A DNA stretch of 64,000 nucleotides from Palaemon carinicauda (taxonomy: Eukaryota > Arthropoda > Malacostraca > Decapoda > Palaemonidae). This document shows, piece after piece, positions 22,410 through 32,072 of the stretch. The notes under the pieces are model-generated. The model saw nothing but the letters and a program-made list of their open reading frames with translations. It ran no database searches and was not told the DNA's origin. The stretch is from positions 210,202,570 through 210,266,569 of the forward strand of contig NC_090725.1 in the NCBI RefSeq assembly GCF_036898095.1, written 5' to 3'. Each line of letters opens with the position of its first letter. Within the stretch, counting starts at the first letter, position 1. A program made the translations under genes and the position numbers.

Positions 22410-22761
22410 ACGATTGATGCCAAAGAATTTTAGGCTAATTGTATTTTAGACAATTTGCTTGTAGATGAGTGGTCATTTAGATAAACTGTTTTTGACAAAT
22501 TGCTTTAGATAAATTACATTTATGACAATTTGTTTAATGCGACTGTCCACTATGTAATGGTGTTTTAACACAACTTTAAAAATTTTTAAATCGTGTTATT
22601 GTTTCTATGTATACAGAAACGTGTTGTACATACTCTACAGAAGTTTCAGCCAAATATTTTTACAAATTATGAAGATAAAGAGGTCTTTAAAATATTACAT
22701 CATCCTTACTGCGTCGTCTGCATGACTGAGTTTGACAGAATTGTCTTTGCATGTTTATTTT

Positions 22762-22822
<61 letters not shown>

Positions 22823-23350
22823 CAAATTTTTCACTCATGTTTTGAAATCTCGTACGTCTGACAGAGATGGAAGGCATTGGTAGAGTGTAGGCGAAAGCAA
22901 ACTACAATCTTCTAGAAGACTAGCCAAGGTTTCCAAGGAAAGACGTATAAAAATTATGATGGATGTGTGTTTCTTCACTTGCAGTTCGTATGCACACTGT
23001 GATTTTACAACGCCCTCGTGAACTTTATAGCAAGGCTAAAGTTACCTAAGGTCACTCTATATTGTACAAAATATATATGCATTGCTAATATTGCAATGTT
23101 ATTTAAGGTTGCAGTGACCCAAGCTACACATTTAGGAAAATACATATTGTATTACTTACATGACCTGAAAAATATTCGTTTAAGGAAAAAAATAGGCCAT
23201 CTTGAGATTTGATCTCTTTTGTCTTTCTCTTAAAAATTCGGGTGGGCTCCTACTTTACAATTATTTGGTAGTCCTCAAGGAAATCACATGCCAAATTTGA
23301 TGCTTTGCTGCCGTGTAACGGTAATTTCTCTAAGCAACGTTGGCTTGTTT
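22410..23350. other. No gene seen; contains a second (TA)n array
   Basis: A (TA)n run lies at 22766-22820. Short open frames around it are created by the repeat or lack motifs. Nothing else could be supported. Confidence 0.6.
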
Positions 23351-23353
23351 ATA

Positions 23354-23852
23354 CAGTAATGCCTCACAACATGAAAATTTCGTGTTATGAGTCACATTTC
23401 ACATGTAAATCGCCTAATTCGTTCCAAACCCTACAAAAACACCACATTAAATTTTATAACAAAGCTACAGTATAACCATGATGAAATACTCTGCAGCCAA
23501 ATACATTTGAGCCATTCAATATACCTAAACTAACTGTTAATACCTGTAAATTACGTAGTTATTAGAACATAATGCAATGATAAATGGAAAATAATACAAT
23601 ACAGTACAATACTATACATATACAAAATATACAGTATCATATGTACTGTACTATTATAGTTATCCTTACTATAGAGAGACACATTTTCTATTCTGTAAGT
23701 AACCTGTTTTCTTCAGCGTTTATTAATGGGTGGCTATTTTATTCTGTACATGGATAGCAAATCTCTTACGAAAGTTTTTTAGTAATGTTAGAAAAATCTT
23801 CGCAGCGTGAAAATTTCGTTAGCAGATTCTTTTGTGAAGAGAGGTATGACTG
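23354..23852. mobile_element. Tigger-type MITE with TA target duplication
   Basis: The left end reads TA then CAGTAATGCCTCACAACATG and continues with TAATTCGTTCCAAACCCTAC. The right end reads GAGGTATGACTG then TA, which in reverse is CAGTCATACCTC. Both outer ends are flanked by TA, the target duplication expected for the Tc1/mariner-pogo group. The 499-base length and the absence of coding capacity make it a miniature non-autonomous element. It shares its terminal CAGTAATGCC with the 3' end of the Tigger pseudogene at 11841, so that family is the likely source of transposase. Confidence 0.75.
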
Positions 23853-24039
23853 TAGTTGGTACATCTGCCATCAGGTTAAGTTTTATCATAATCTGAAGGA
23901 AAGAAGAGGTACATTTATGAACTACATTCCTGTTGACTTCTAGGGTTAGATATCTAGGAGTATCAGCCACTTTTCTTGATAACAACAGAAAGGGGTTTTC
24001 CCTTTGCTGTACTTTTCCTGATTAAGCTAGAATATAACC

Positions 24040-25430
24040 CATGACTTTACTAACAGGAATCTTGCTATATCAGGATCTCTTGTCAGTCTCAAAACTTCTT
24101 TTTTGCAGGTTTAACCAGTGGGGTTTATTGGACCAGCTCTTCGAGAAGTTTAAAGATATTTTTATTGATTTTGTGGCCATGAGTTCTATCTATATTATTA
24201 ACCACTCAGGCTAACACAGAGTAATGAGATTAAATTTTCCTTATGGAAACCAGCTATTTTATAAAAAAAAATATGGCCTCCATCCAAGCCCTCCAGCTAT
24301 CTCTTATCTAAACTATGCAGTGATCCTGTTTTAACCCTAGAGGCACAAAGGGAGTCATATACGTTAGATGGTGGAAGTTCATGTTTTTCTGGTATGTCTT
24401 AGTATGTCTGCAAGAGTAATGAAAGGCAATGATTTTCTATATGAGGAAAAGAATATCTAATAAATATGAATATATTCTTTTGATTTTTTGTAAGTATAGT
24501 AATTCAGTATTGCTTTTGTAGGACTGAAAATAATGGAAGTTTCTGGAGATGGGTGTATCACTGCTCACACTCCTGATTTTGAACCATACATCGATGTGAT
24601 CGCAGAGGGATTTGGAGTAGCTCTTGGTGGTAATGGTTCTGCAGCCAAATCATGTCCTGAATTTGGAAGACTTGCAGCTCGTTTAGTCTTACTAGGAGAG
24701 TGGAACACAGAAATACCAAGAGATAGAGTCAGGATCAAATGGAGAGAAATATAGAAGAGCAGTTGTATAAATTAGCCAACTTAAAACTAAAACTGAGAAA
24801 AATAAATTTCAGAAAATTATATTAATCTGTAATTTCATGTAAATCCAAGGATATTTACAACTTTAAATATTTTGAACATATTTTTTCAACAACTTTAACA
24901 TCAAGGAATGGGTCAACATGAAATATCACGGTTTTGTATTTGACAGCTATAATATATTACCATTATATTATTGGTAAATAACTTTTATTCTTATTACAAT
25001 ATCATTAAAATATATAGTTTACAGATACTTGCATTTTGTTTGAAATTATAATCTTTTCTTCACCATATGTTATCTTATAACATCAAACTTCTTATCTGAG
25101 TTGTATGATTAGGCATTCTTATAGCAATGGTGAAAATGTGTATAAGTTTTAACATCTTAATCATACACTCAAAAGTTTGGTATGAATACTGTAAAAAGAG
25201 AGGTGTAGACCTGACATAGAAAACCAAAATTTTTCAGCAATTTTAATGTAGTGTGTGGTATGGTGCTTATCAAGTATTTTTTTTTTATCTAATTGAAGAC
25301 AATTATTGTGGTTGACAAAGGTATCAGTACTGAATTTGATAAAAAAAAAAAAATCAGTAGGAATTTTCATGCCCAAAATCTATATATACTTAGAATAGTC
25401 TTTCATCAGGAGGATTGGACAGCATAAAAA
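24040..25430 (+). repeat. Host segmental duplication, copy 2 (left block)
   Basis: This is the counterpart of 11860-13285 in the same orientation, containing the same exon plus flanking non-coding sequence on both sides. It stops at about 25430 where the DIRS-A edge begins and resumes at about 32073. Small insertions and deletions are scattered through the non-coding part while the exon has none. Confidence 0.85.
24522..24754 (+). CDS. C-terminal exon, FAD-dependent oxidoreductase-like (copy 2)
   Basis: This is a duplicate of the exon at 12378-12610. It has the same acceptor (CTTTTGTAG), same length, same phase and same stop codon. Over the last 73 residues only four differ: Ile to Ser (EVSGDGC), Tyr to Phe (PDFEPYID), Tyr to Ser (GGNGSAAKS) and Lys to Arg (KWREI). 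The uninterrupted frame in both copies, against many small indels in their introns, suggests that both have been under selection for coding. They could be alternative terminal exons of one gene or the ends of two tandem genes; upstream exons are not visible. The enzyme-family call rests on the same moderate evidence as for copy 1. Confidence 0.65.
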
Positions 25431-26015
25431 AAGGGGTTTTGACGTAGGAAAAATCTATTTTTGGGTGAGATAACCATGTCGTCCTGATGGAAGTTCCCTC
25501 CGGCAACTTCCTACTGTATGATATTTCTGCGATTGATATTATAAGAGAATTACCGTCAGGTATCACGGGATTCTAACCCCGAAACGACTATCCGAAGATA
25601 TCGTGTATAATCATGAACGTATCCTAAGATAACCATAGATATCTGCACCCCAAATAGACCTTTCTCAGTCTAATCCTCTAGGGGGAATGATAAGTGAGGA
25701 GCCGTTACTTATCCTGTCACCTTTCGGTGCTCCCATACGACCCTACTGCTTCATTCCACGTCGCATCTGAGCTACTGTAGCCTCCAACGAGCAAATGGGT
25801 GAGAGAAAAATGAAGTAATGGGCGGGCCATCAGGACGATATGGCTATCTCACCCAAAAATAGATTTTTCCTACGTCAAAATCCCTTTTTTGGGCTCGAGC
25901 CATGTCGTCCAGATGGAAGTGTACAAGAGAATTACCTATACTCGATGGAAGGCTTTGCATAAAAGACTTCGAACCAAAAAATGCTCCCCACCTATGTGAC
26001 AAAGCATAAGTATTA
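25430..26015 (-). mobile_element. DIRS-A, 3' end with terminal repeat and ICR
   Basis: This is the 3' terminal part of a minus-strand DIRS element of the D1/D2 lineage. The outer edge is at about 25430-25490: AAAAATCTATTTTTGGGTGA, then GTCGTCCTGATGGAAGTTCC. The terminal repeat continues to about 25800. At 25826-25915 lies the internal complementary region: CATCAGGACGATATGGCTAT, then CCTACGTCAAAATCCC, then GGGCTCGAGCCATGTCG, i.e. the two edges placed back to back. The rest of DIRS-A resumes at 30519, because DIRS-B is inserted at about 26016. Confidence 0.8.
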
Positions 26016-26380
26016 ATTTGTCTCACACTTATCCTGTATAACGTAATTCAGCCGATCACATCTGTATCAGCTCTAAACAGATATAACTAATTAGGTGACT
26101 AATTAACTTACCCTCATTGATTCCCAATTGGTCCAAAAAGTCTCAATAAGATCGAGTTAATGAAATTAAGGAAATCGTGATAAAGAATGAAACTAAAGCA
26201 ACATACCTGTAGACGTTTTGGAACGAACGGTCGTCAAAATCTTTAGCCCTGTCGGCTTTAACTGTTTAACAGGTAACTGCTTGTCAATTAGAAAATTGAC
26301 AGTTGGTCACGTGGTCCTCTTTCCCTCCCCCACCAATGGTGGGGGGTCTCTCTACCAACCGGTTACTGAGCCATTCTTTA
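26016..26380. repeat. DIRS-B left inverted terminal repeat
   Basis: It begins near AATTTGTCTCACAC. It contains TCAGCCGATCACATCTG, AACGAACGGTCGTC, a run of CCCTCCCCCACC and ends near GAGCCATTCTTTA. The same features occur in inverted order and sense at 30120-30518. Confidence 0.85.
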
Positions 26381-26523
26381 TTCATCTGTTGTCACAAAAG
26401 CACGTTTGTGCTGTCGCTCCAACATTCAGATTTAATTGAATTCCTTTTGGTTTTTGTTAACGACTACACCTTGGATTTGTCGTCTTCAAGTGATTTTGGA
26501 TCCTTTGATGGTGTTAGTGAACT

Positions 26524-28974
26524 ATGAGTATGCCATCTGACTCTGAGACTCGACGCTCCTGCACTAATTGTTCGACTAGGATAAGTAGAAAGTTTGCCTT
26601 TGATACTCATTCTCTTTGTCAGTCATGTAGTGGTATTAAGTGTGACATTAATGTTACTTGTAACGAGTGTAAGGGTTGGTCTAAAGAAGACCGTAAGTTA
26701 TATGTCAAGCATATGGACTCCTTAGCCAAGAAACGTAGTAGTTATGTTGAGTAAGGCCACGAAGAGTGGTCTACCGGAGGACAAGGTTAGGTCTTCACCT
26801 TCCCAGGAGATTAGTTCAGCCTTAGGGGAGGGGGTAGAACCTCCGAAGGACGATGTCCCAGAAGTAGGGATAAGTAGTTCTAGCTCCTCGGTAGATGTTG
26901 CCCGGTCCGTTTCTCCTGCTACAACGGTTGCCGCCGAGAGTTCTTATGCTTTTATAAGTTGTCTTGAGAAAGTGCAAGCTATTTGGGAGGCTAAGTTCTC
27001 AAAGGTGAGTGAGGACATTTCCTCTTTAGTGAATTGCTTTAGTGCTTTAGATGTTCCTGTATTGCCTTCCAGCTCTGCACCTGCCCTTGGTACGCCAGTC
27101 ACTGAGGCGAGTGGACACCATGATGTGATCCCCTCCCCAAGTTGCAGGTCCAGTTCGCCATCACCCCTGATGGGTGTATGAGCAACTTGAACGAAGAAAC
27201 CCCATCGCTACTTCGTTCTCCGCATCATCAGCGAGGGAGCACCCCTACACCGTCGCAGGCTCCTTTATCTTCAGACCCAAGGAGGTCAAGATTTTGTTCT
27301 CATTGTCGACGAGGGAGCTCCCCTGCACCTTCGCAGGACCATGAACCTTCAGACCCAGGGAAGTCTTCTCCGCGTTCCAGTCGCAGGAAATATTCTTCTA
27401 GGAGCTCATCTCGCAGTAGGAGGCATACTTTTCAACAGTCCAATTCAAGCATGTCTCCCAAGGGTAGATCCACATCGAGACCCTATCATAAAGACCTATC
27501 TCATCACTCTTCAAGCCGCACACCCGGACTCTCATCCCTCAGGTCCTCGAGGGACTTTAGTGTATCCTCTGACCGAAGGTCCAGAAGCCAGTCTTCAAGG
27601 AGAAGCAACCAGAGTTGGTCCCATCATTCCCCAGACCACCTTTCTCCTTATTCCAGGTCTCATTGGGAGAACAAGAGACCTAGTCGTTCATCTGTTAGAT
27701 CCCACCGTAAATCTCCTTCGACCTCTCCTGCGATATCTTGCAGGTTCTCCAAATATTCTCGTCGTTCTTTATCCAGTAGTACTGGGAGACGTCTCTCCCG
27801 AAGATATTCCCCTTCCAGGAGTAGACATCTTTCGTCTACCAGAAGCCCCAGGGGGAACAATCTTCGCAACGTTCTCAGCCAAGGACCCTGCATGATCACA
27901 GGTCTCCTTCTACAGTTTCCTCACCCAATGATGGAGATGCAGATTTCTCCAAGAGACTTTGGGCGGCAGCAGAGAAATTTAGAATTCTTCAGGATGACGA
28001 GATGGATGACATAGCTCTTGAAACTTTGATCCCTAATTCCTTCAGGGAATTGATGAGTCTTTCTGAGAATGCCTTCCCAGAGAGTGTTCGGCAAGTGAAG
28101 GAGGTTTCGGCTTCCTCTAAGCCCCCCTGGAATCGCTTTGTTCAGTGTCTGGAGAAGCAGAAGTTTGACAGATTACCCAAATGGACCCCATCAGAACCCT
28201 TAGAATTAGTTCGCCAGGGAGTCAGGAAACGAGCAAAGGAAAGATGTCTGGCTGGATGCATCCCTTACCCTACCATTACTCTAGGCAAGACCAAGAGATA
28301 ATTGCAGCTGGAAGAAGATTCTTATGGTCCAGCTCCCACCCCTCTCAACCCCTCCTTTGAGGACGTGTTACCCTCACGAGTGAAAGGGGAACATGCCATG
28401 GTTGGTATCACAGTAGAAGAGTGCAAGAGACTGGAAGCCTCCATTAGAAGAATACAGGAGGTTGGGAATGCACCGACCCCTCTACCTACAGATAGCCAGG
28501 TCTATTGGACGCTGCCTTGAGGACCAGATAAAAGAGGCTACTTACCATGAGGCTTACCTGACTGGTAAAAGAAAGGACCATTATCTCAGCAGAGCCCCTG
28601 CTTCTCTCTCCATACGTCATAAAGACCTACTGAGGGAATCCCAGATGTTTGGACATCACCTTTTCGAACCTGCTATTGTGGATGATGTTCTCTCTCGGGC
28701 CCAACTGTCTTCCAAGATGCGGAAGGAAGATTTGCTAAATGATTTGTTAAAGAAATCGCTTTCATTTAAGCAGCAGCAGAAACAGTCCTACCCTCAGTGG
28801 GATTCGGGCAAACGCCCTATTCTTCAGCAAGGAGGTCGAGGAAATGATAATAGATGTGGGAAGAAGCAGAAGTCCACAGTTGCTGCTTCATTAAACTTCC
28901 AAGCCAGAAAACAGGACAAGAAGAAGGACTTTAGGTCCTCACTGAACCCTGTCTCAAAGGGTTTTCAGAAATAG
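26524..28974 (+). pseudogene. DIRS-B gag-like ORF with Cys-rich start and RS-rich middle
   Basis: This is the gag-like ORF1 of the element. It starts at ATG 26524, 144 bases inside the left repeat. Residues 11-50 form a compact Cys-rich module: CTNCSTRISRKF, LCQSCSGIKC, VTCNECKGW, consistent with zinc binding. The frame then changes several times (26744-27181, 27142-28014, 28002-28301, 28462-28974). The 27142-28014 part is extremely rich in Arg and Ser (SRRKYSSRSSSRSRRH), like an RS domain. The later part contains a conserved block LSIRHKDLLRESQMFGHHLF and a Lys-rich tail. DIRS gag proteins have no enzymatic domain; RNA binding by the Arg-rich part is my inference. The frame changes point to inactivity, although some overlaps (about 10 and 40 bases) could reflect single-base errors. 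Confidence 0.75.
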
Positions 28975-29004
28975 GGGCCAGTTCCTTCACACGAGCACAT
29001 ACAA

Positions 29005-29391
29005 GTGGGTTGCTGCTTACAACATCATTGGCAGGCTTGGAAGGCCCTGAATTCGGACCGTTGGGTGACCATCGTACTAAGGAAGGGGTACAGGATGCCT
29101 CTCAAGTCTCAACCATTCTTGACCAGTCATTTGCCACCATCCATCAGTTACTCCAGCAGGTCCGTAAAGCAACAAGCACTCAGGGAGGAGATGCTACAGC
29201 TGAAGTACAAACGGGCCATAGAGCTAGCCCGGCCCAACTCTTGGAGTTTTCACAGCCACATGTTTGTGGTGACGAAAGCTTCAGGAGGTTGGAGATCCAT
29301 CATCAGTCTCTCTATCCTCAACTCCTTCGTAGGGATTACGAAGTTCAAGATGGAGACTCCGAAGACGGTTCTTCTAGCTATAAGGGAATAA
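29005..29391 (+). pseudogene. DIRS-B reverse transcriptase, N-terminal fragment
   Basis: This is the amino-terminal fingers region of a DIRS reverse transcriptase. It shows CCLQHHWQAWKALNSDRWV, GYRMPLKSQPFL, a central ALREEMLQLKYKRAIE and HMFVVTKASGGWRSIISLS, then TKFKMETPKTVLLAIRE. The family normally continues into the catalytic DLxDAY and YLDD motifs. Here the frame ends, and after about 29550 the sequence is already 3' non-coding with an ICR. RT catalytic core, RNase H and tyrosine recombinase are all deleted, so the element would have depended on another DIRS. Confidence 0.8.
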
Positions 29392-29954
29392 AGTTTTTGC
29401 TTCCCACTACCTCAAGGACGTGGAATTGGTGTATGACAACATACGATCTCTCAGTCCAATTGTCGCAGCTGGAGAAATTGTTGGTTAACATCTACTTGGC
29501 CTTCTACCCTAAATACTTAGTGTATGTCAGGAAGAATGAAAGGCATGAATGAGATGGGATATGAATAAGGGCTCACTCCGTTCGAATGAAAACCTCTCGT
29601 AGGCTTGTTGTATAAATGCATGAGAGGAAGTAAGGTAGTGACGGCCCATCGGGGGCCTACACGTACCTTACTTCAGAGACATATGACTAAACTAACAGTC
29701 TTGACCAACGTATGCAAGTTGTTGATACAAGGTTAGGAACTTAGTTTAGAATAGGGTAGTTAGTCGACTAGGCGTTAATACTGACCCAGCCATGACTGAA
29801 CTTGACTGATGGTGATCCAGTTCACTGCAACACATGGAGATGTCCTATATCAGTCAAGGTAACTACAATGAGGTCCTCTCAGGTCTGTTTGTATTCTTTA
29901 AAGATTACTTAATTATATCAGCTGTTTATATTTCTACTTATGCCGTCCATCCAG

Positions 29955-30060
29955 GATAAATGCTGGTAATTGGCTGAATTAACTTATATAGGATAATTGT
30001 GAGACAAATGAATTTTTAAAATCAAGATTAATTTTCGAACACTTTCCTGTATAACTTAAT
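29955..30060 (+). repeat. DIRS-B internal complementary region
   Basis: The segment reads GGCTGAATTAACTTATATAG, then GTGAGACAAAT, then GAATTTTTAAAATCAAG, then AATTTTCGAACACTTTCCTG and TATAACTTAAT. The first half is the complement of the left edge (near 26016-26050) and the second the complement of the right edge (near 30465-30518). Their join defines the outer boundaries of DIRS-B to within a few bases. Confidence 0.75.
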
Positions 30061-30119
30061 GGAAAATCCTTCCCACCTCCCCACATTATACATAAGCAGG
30101 TTTACGACAACATATTCTT

Positions 30120-30518
30120 AAAGAATGGCTCAGTAACCAGTTGGTGGAGTGACCCCCCCCCCCCCATTGGTGGGGGAGGGAAAGAGGACCTCGTGATCAA
30201 CTGTCAATTTTCTAATTGACAAGCAGTTACCTGTTAAACAGTTAAAGCCGACAGGGCTAAAGATTTTGACGACCGTTCGTTCCAAAACGTCTGCAGGTAT
30301 TGTGCTTTAGTTTCATTCTTTATCGAGATTTCCTTAATTTTATTAACTTAATCTTAATGAGAATTTTTGGACCAATTATCGGTTGGTCACAATCAATGAG
30401 GGTAAGTTGATTAGTCACCTAATTAGTTATATCTGTTTGGAGCCGACGCAGATGTGATCAGCTGAATTAAGTTATACTGGTAGGTGTTCGAAAATTAATT
30501 TAAAATTTAAAAATTCAT
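30120..30518. repeat. DIRS-B right inverted terminal repeat
   Basis: This is the inverted partner of 26016-26380: AAGAATGGCTCAGTAACC at the inner end, a C14 then GGTGGGGGAGGG, then GACGACCGTTCGTTCC, then GATGTGATCAGCTGAATTAA, ending near AAATTCATT. The C homopolymer is expanded relative to the left copy. Confidence 0.85.
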
Positions 30519-32072
30519 TTCTATACCTGGGAACCTGAAAAGGAAATGATGAAGTGCATTTTTCCTTTTTCCCTGAAGCAAAAACTTCTGGTTACTCATT
30601 GCTAATAACGAGCTGAAGGAGTCCCAGAGGACGCATTGTGGGCTACGTCGTTGCCGCGGGGTAGATAACACCCCCTCAACCACCACATAAAGATGTGTCT
30701 CCTCCAATTGCTTCATTTAATGCCTGAAGAAAACCCAATTGGACTTCCAACCAGTATATGTCTTCAGTCCCTCAATAGACTTATACTGGAAATGGTCCGC
30801 TCTTGGTATACAGAAAGTAATCTTATTTCGTAACTGGTTTAGAGACAAATCAAACCCCATTGTATCATTTTGAAACAAAAGACTACCCTTAAACTGCACT
30901 CTTCTCAGCAAATTCTCTTTTGGACTGTGTATTAGACAAAGGAAAAGATCACCTTGAAAGGGAACTATTTTCCATAGACCCCAAGGTGAAAAGGGAAGTT
31001 CATTTTTAGTACGAAAAGTGGGATCAGGGTATAGATTAACCTCACCATTTTCCACAAATTCAATGTATTTCTCGTCTCTTGAAATCGTTACAATGTCACT
31101 AACCCGAGCACCGGAAGCCATCGTAATGAAGAAGATAATTTTCTGAGTGGTATCAAGAATAGAAGCCTTTTGATTGCCTATTGTCCTAAGTGAATTGCAA
31201 AACTTTGTCCAAAGACCAAGAGATAGGCTTCAGTAGAGCCAACAGCCATAGCCTTGCACAAACCTTCGGAACTTTGTTGAAGAGATCCGAGTAAAATTCG
31301 ACATCAAAGGCATATAGTATAGATCTAGTGAGGGCCGAAATGTACGACGGAATCGTGGAGGCGGCCAGACTTTAAACATGCAAAGTAAGCTTTAAACTTA
31401 AACGAAAATCCGTAGTAATCAACCCTGAATTTATGTCTTTGACATATTTGACCCATTTGGTCCATGACGTTTCATACGTAGTCATGGTGCTAGACGACTC
31501 ATAGTTTCCACAAATACCCACTCATCACATTGAATTTTCAATTCCATTCCCAGGAATAAGGTGAAATCAAACATGAGATGAGGATTGTACGATCTCCATG
31601 ATGACGCATAAACAATCCCCTGCTGTCCATCCTGAGACAGAATTGAGTTGGTCACGGCACAAGTTGGGATTCAAATCCATGACCATGGGAAACCAGTTGC
31701 TCATTGGCTACCAAAGAGTCACCAGAGCCACCATCCCTTGAAAGATCTACGCCTGTCCAAAACCTTCACAAGGAGGTTAAACAGTGAAAACAGGCAAATT
31801 GTCATCCAACGACTCCCATCCAGGGACATTGACGAACTTTAATGCCCATGCCCACTGCTGCTTGAAACACTTTCAGTGCTCCCTAGTAGGGAAATATCAT
31901 GCTGAAGCTCATTGCAAACAGATCCACTTGAAGGCCAGAGATTTTATCTCACTTAAGGAGAGACGTTGACCAATGTCAACCTTTCTGAGACCTACAGCTT
32001 TGTACTTTCTTGGGTGGGTTATGATCCACCCAACCTCCCAACGAGGCATCCGAACAAAGTGTCATTACTAAA
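30519..32072 (-). mobile_element. DIRS-A, coding remainder (recombinase and RNase H)
   Basis: This is the continuation of the minus-strand DIRS-A beyond the DIRS-B insertion. Reading downward from 32072 there is the start of an RNase H domain (TLCSDASLGGW near 32060), decayed sequence, the recombinase N-terminal half (about 31500-31130), and the catalytic half (31121-30717). The right boundary at about 32072 is where similarity to duplicate copy 1 resumes, so the element is 5'-truncated within RNase H and lacks RT and gag. Confidence 0.75.
30717..31121 (-). pseudogene. DIRS-A tyrosine recombinase, catalytic part
   Basis: This is an open frame for the catalytic half of a DIRS tyrosine recombinase. 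The first catalytic arginine is present (SGARVSDI). A central block matches the D2 protein (NLYPDPTFRTKNELPFS here, NLFPDPTFLAKNELPTN there). The H-x-x-R box expected after the ADH/ADP position is missing: the sequence goes from RADHFQYKS to EGLKTYTGWKS, skipping the box found in D1 and D2. Trp (TGWKS) and FFRH remain, and the frame stops right before the nucleophile Tyr. The N-terminal half upstream (to about 31500) is interrupted by stops. The protein cannot be active. Confidence 0.8.

Larger units (their letters stand above)
26016..30518 (+). mobile_element. DIRS-B, internally deleted DIRS element nested in DIRS-A
   Basis: This is a complete-ended but internally deleted DIRS element of about 4.5 kb. 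Left and right terminal repeats (26016-26380 and 30120-30518) are inverted copies; both contain AACGAACGGTCGTC and ACAGGTAACTGCTTG in opposite senses. An ICR at about 29955-30060 joins both outer edges. Inside are a gag-like gene and the start of a reverse transcriptase, but the catalytic RT core, RNase H and recombinase are missing. It is flanked on both sides by minus-strand DIRS-A sequence. Edge sequences differ from the D1/D2/A lineage. Confidence 0.85.

Noticed and set aside
27341..27895. 184-codon plus-strand frame inside DIRS-B gag
   Set aside because: It is an alternative frame of the Arg/Ser-rich region with a Pro/Leu/Gly-biased composition typical of a frame shadow.
27142..28014. 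Host SR-type splicing factor
   Set aside because: It has no RNA-recognition motif and lies between DIRS-B gag segments inside intact DIRS terminal repeats.
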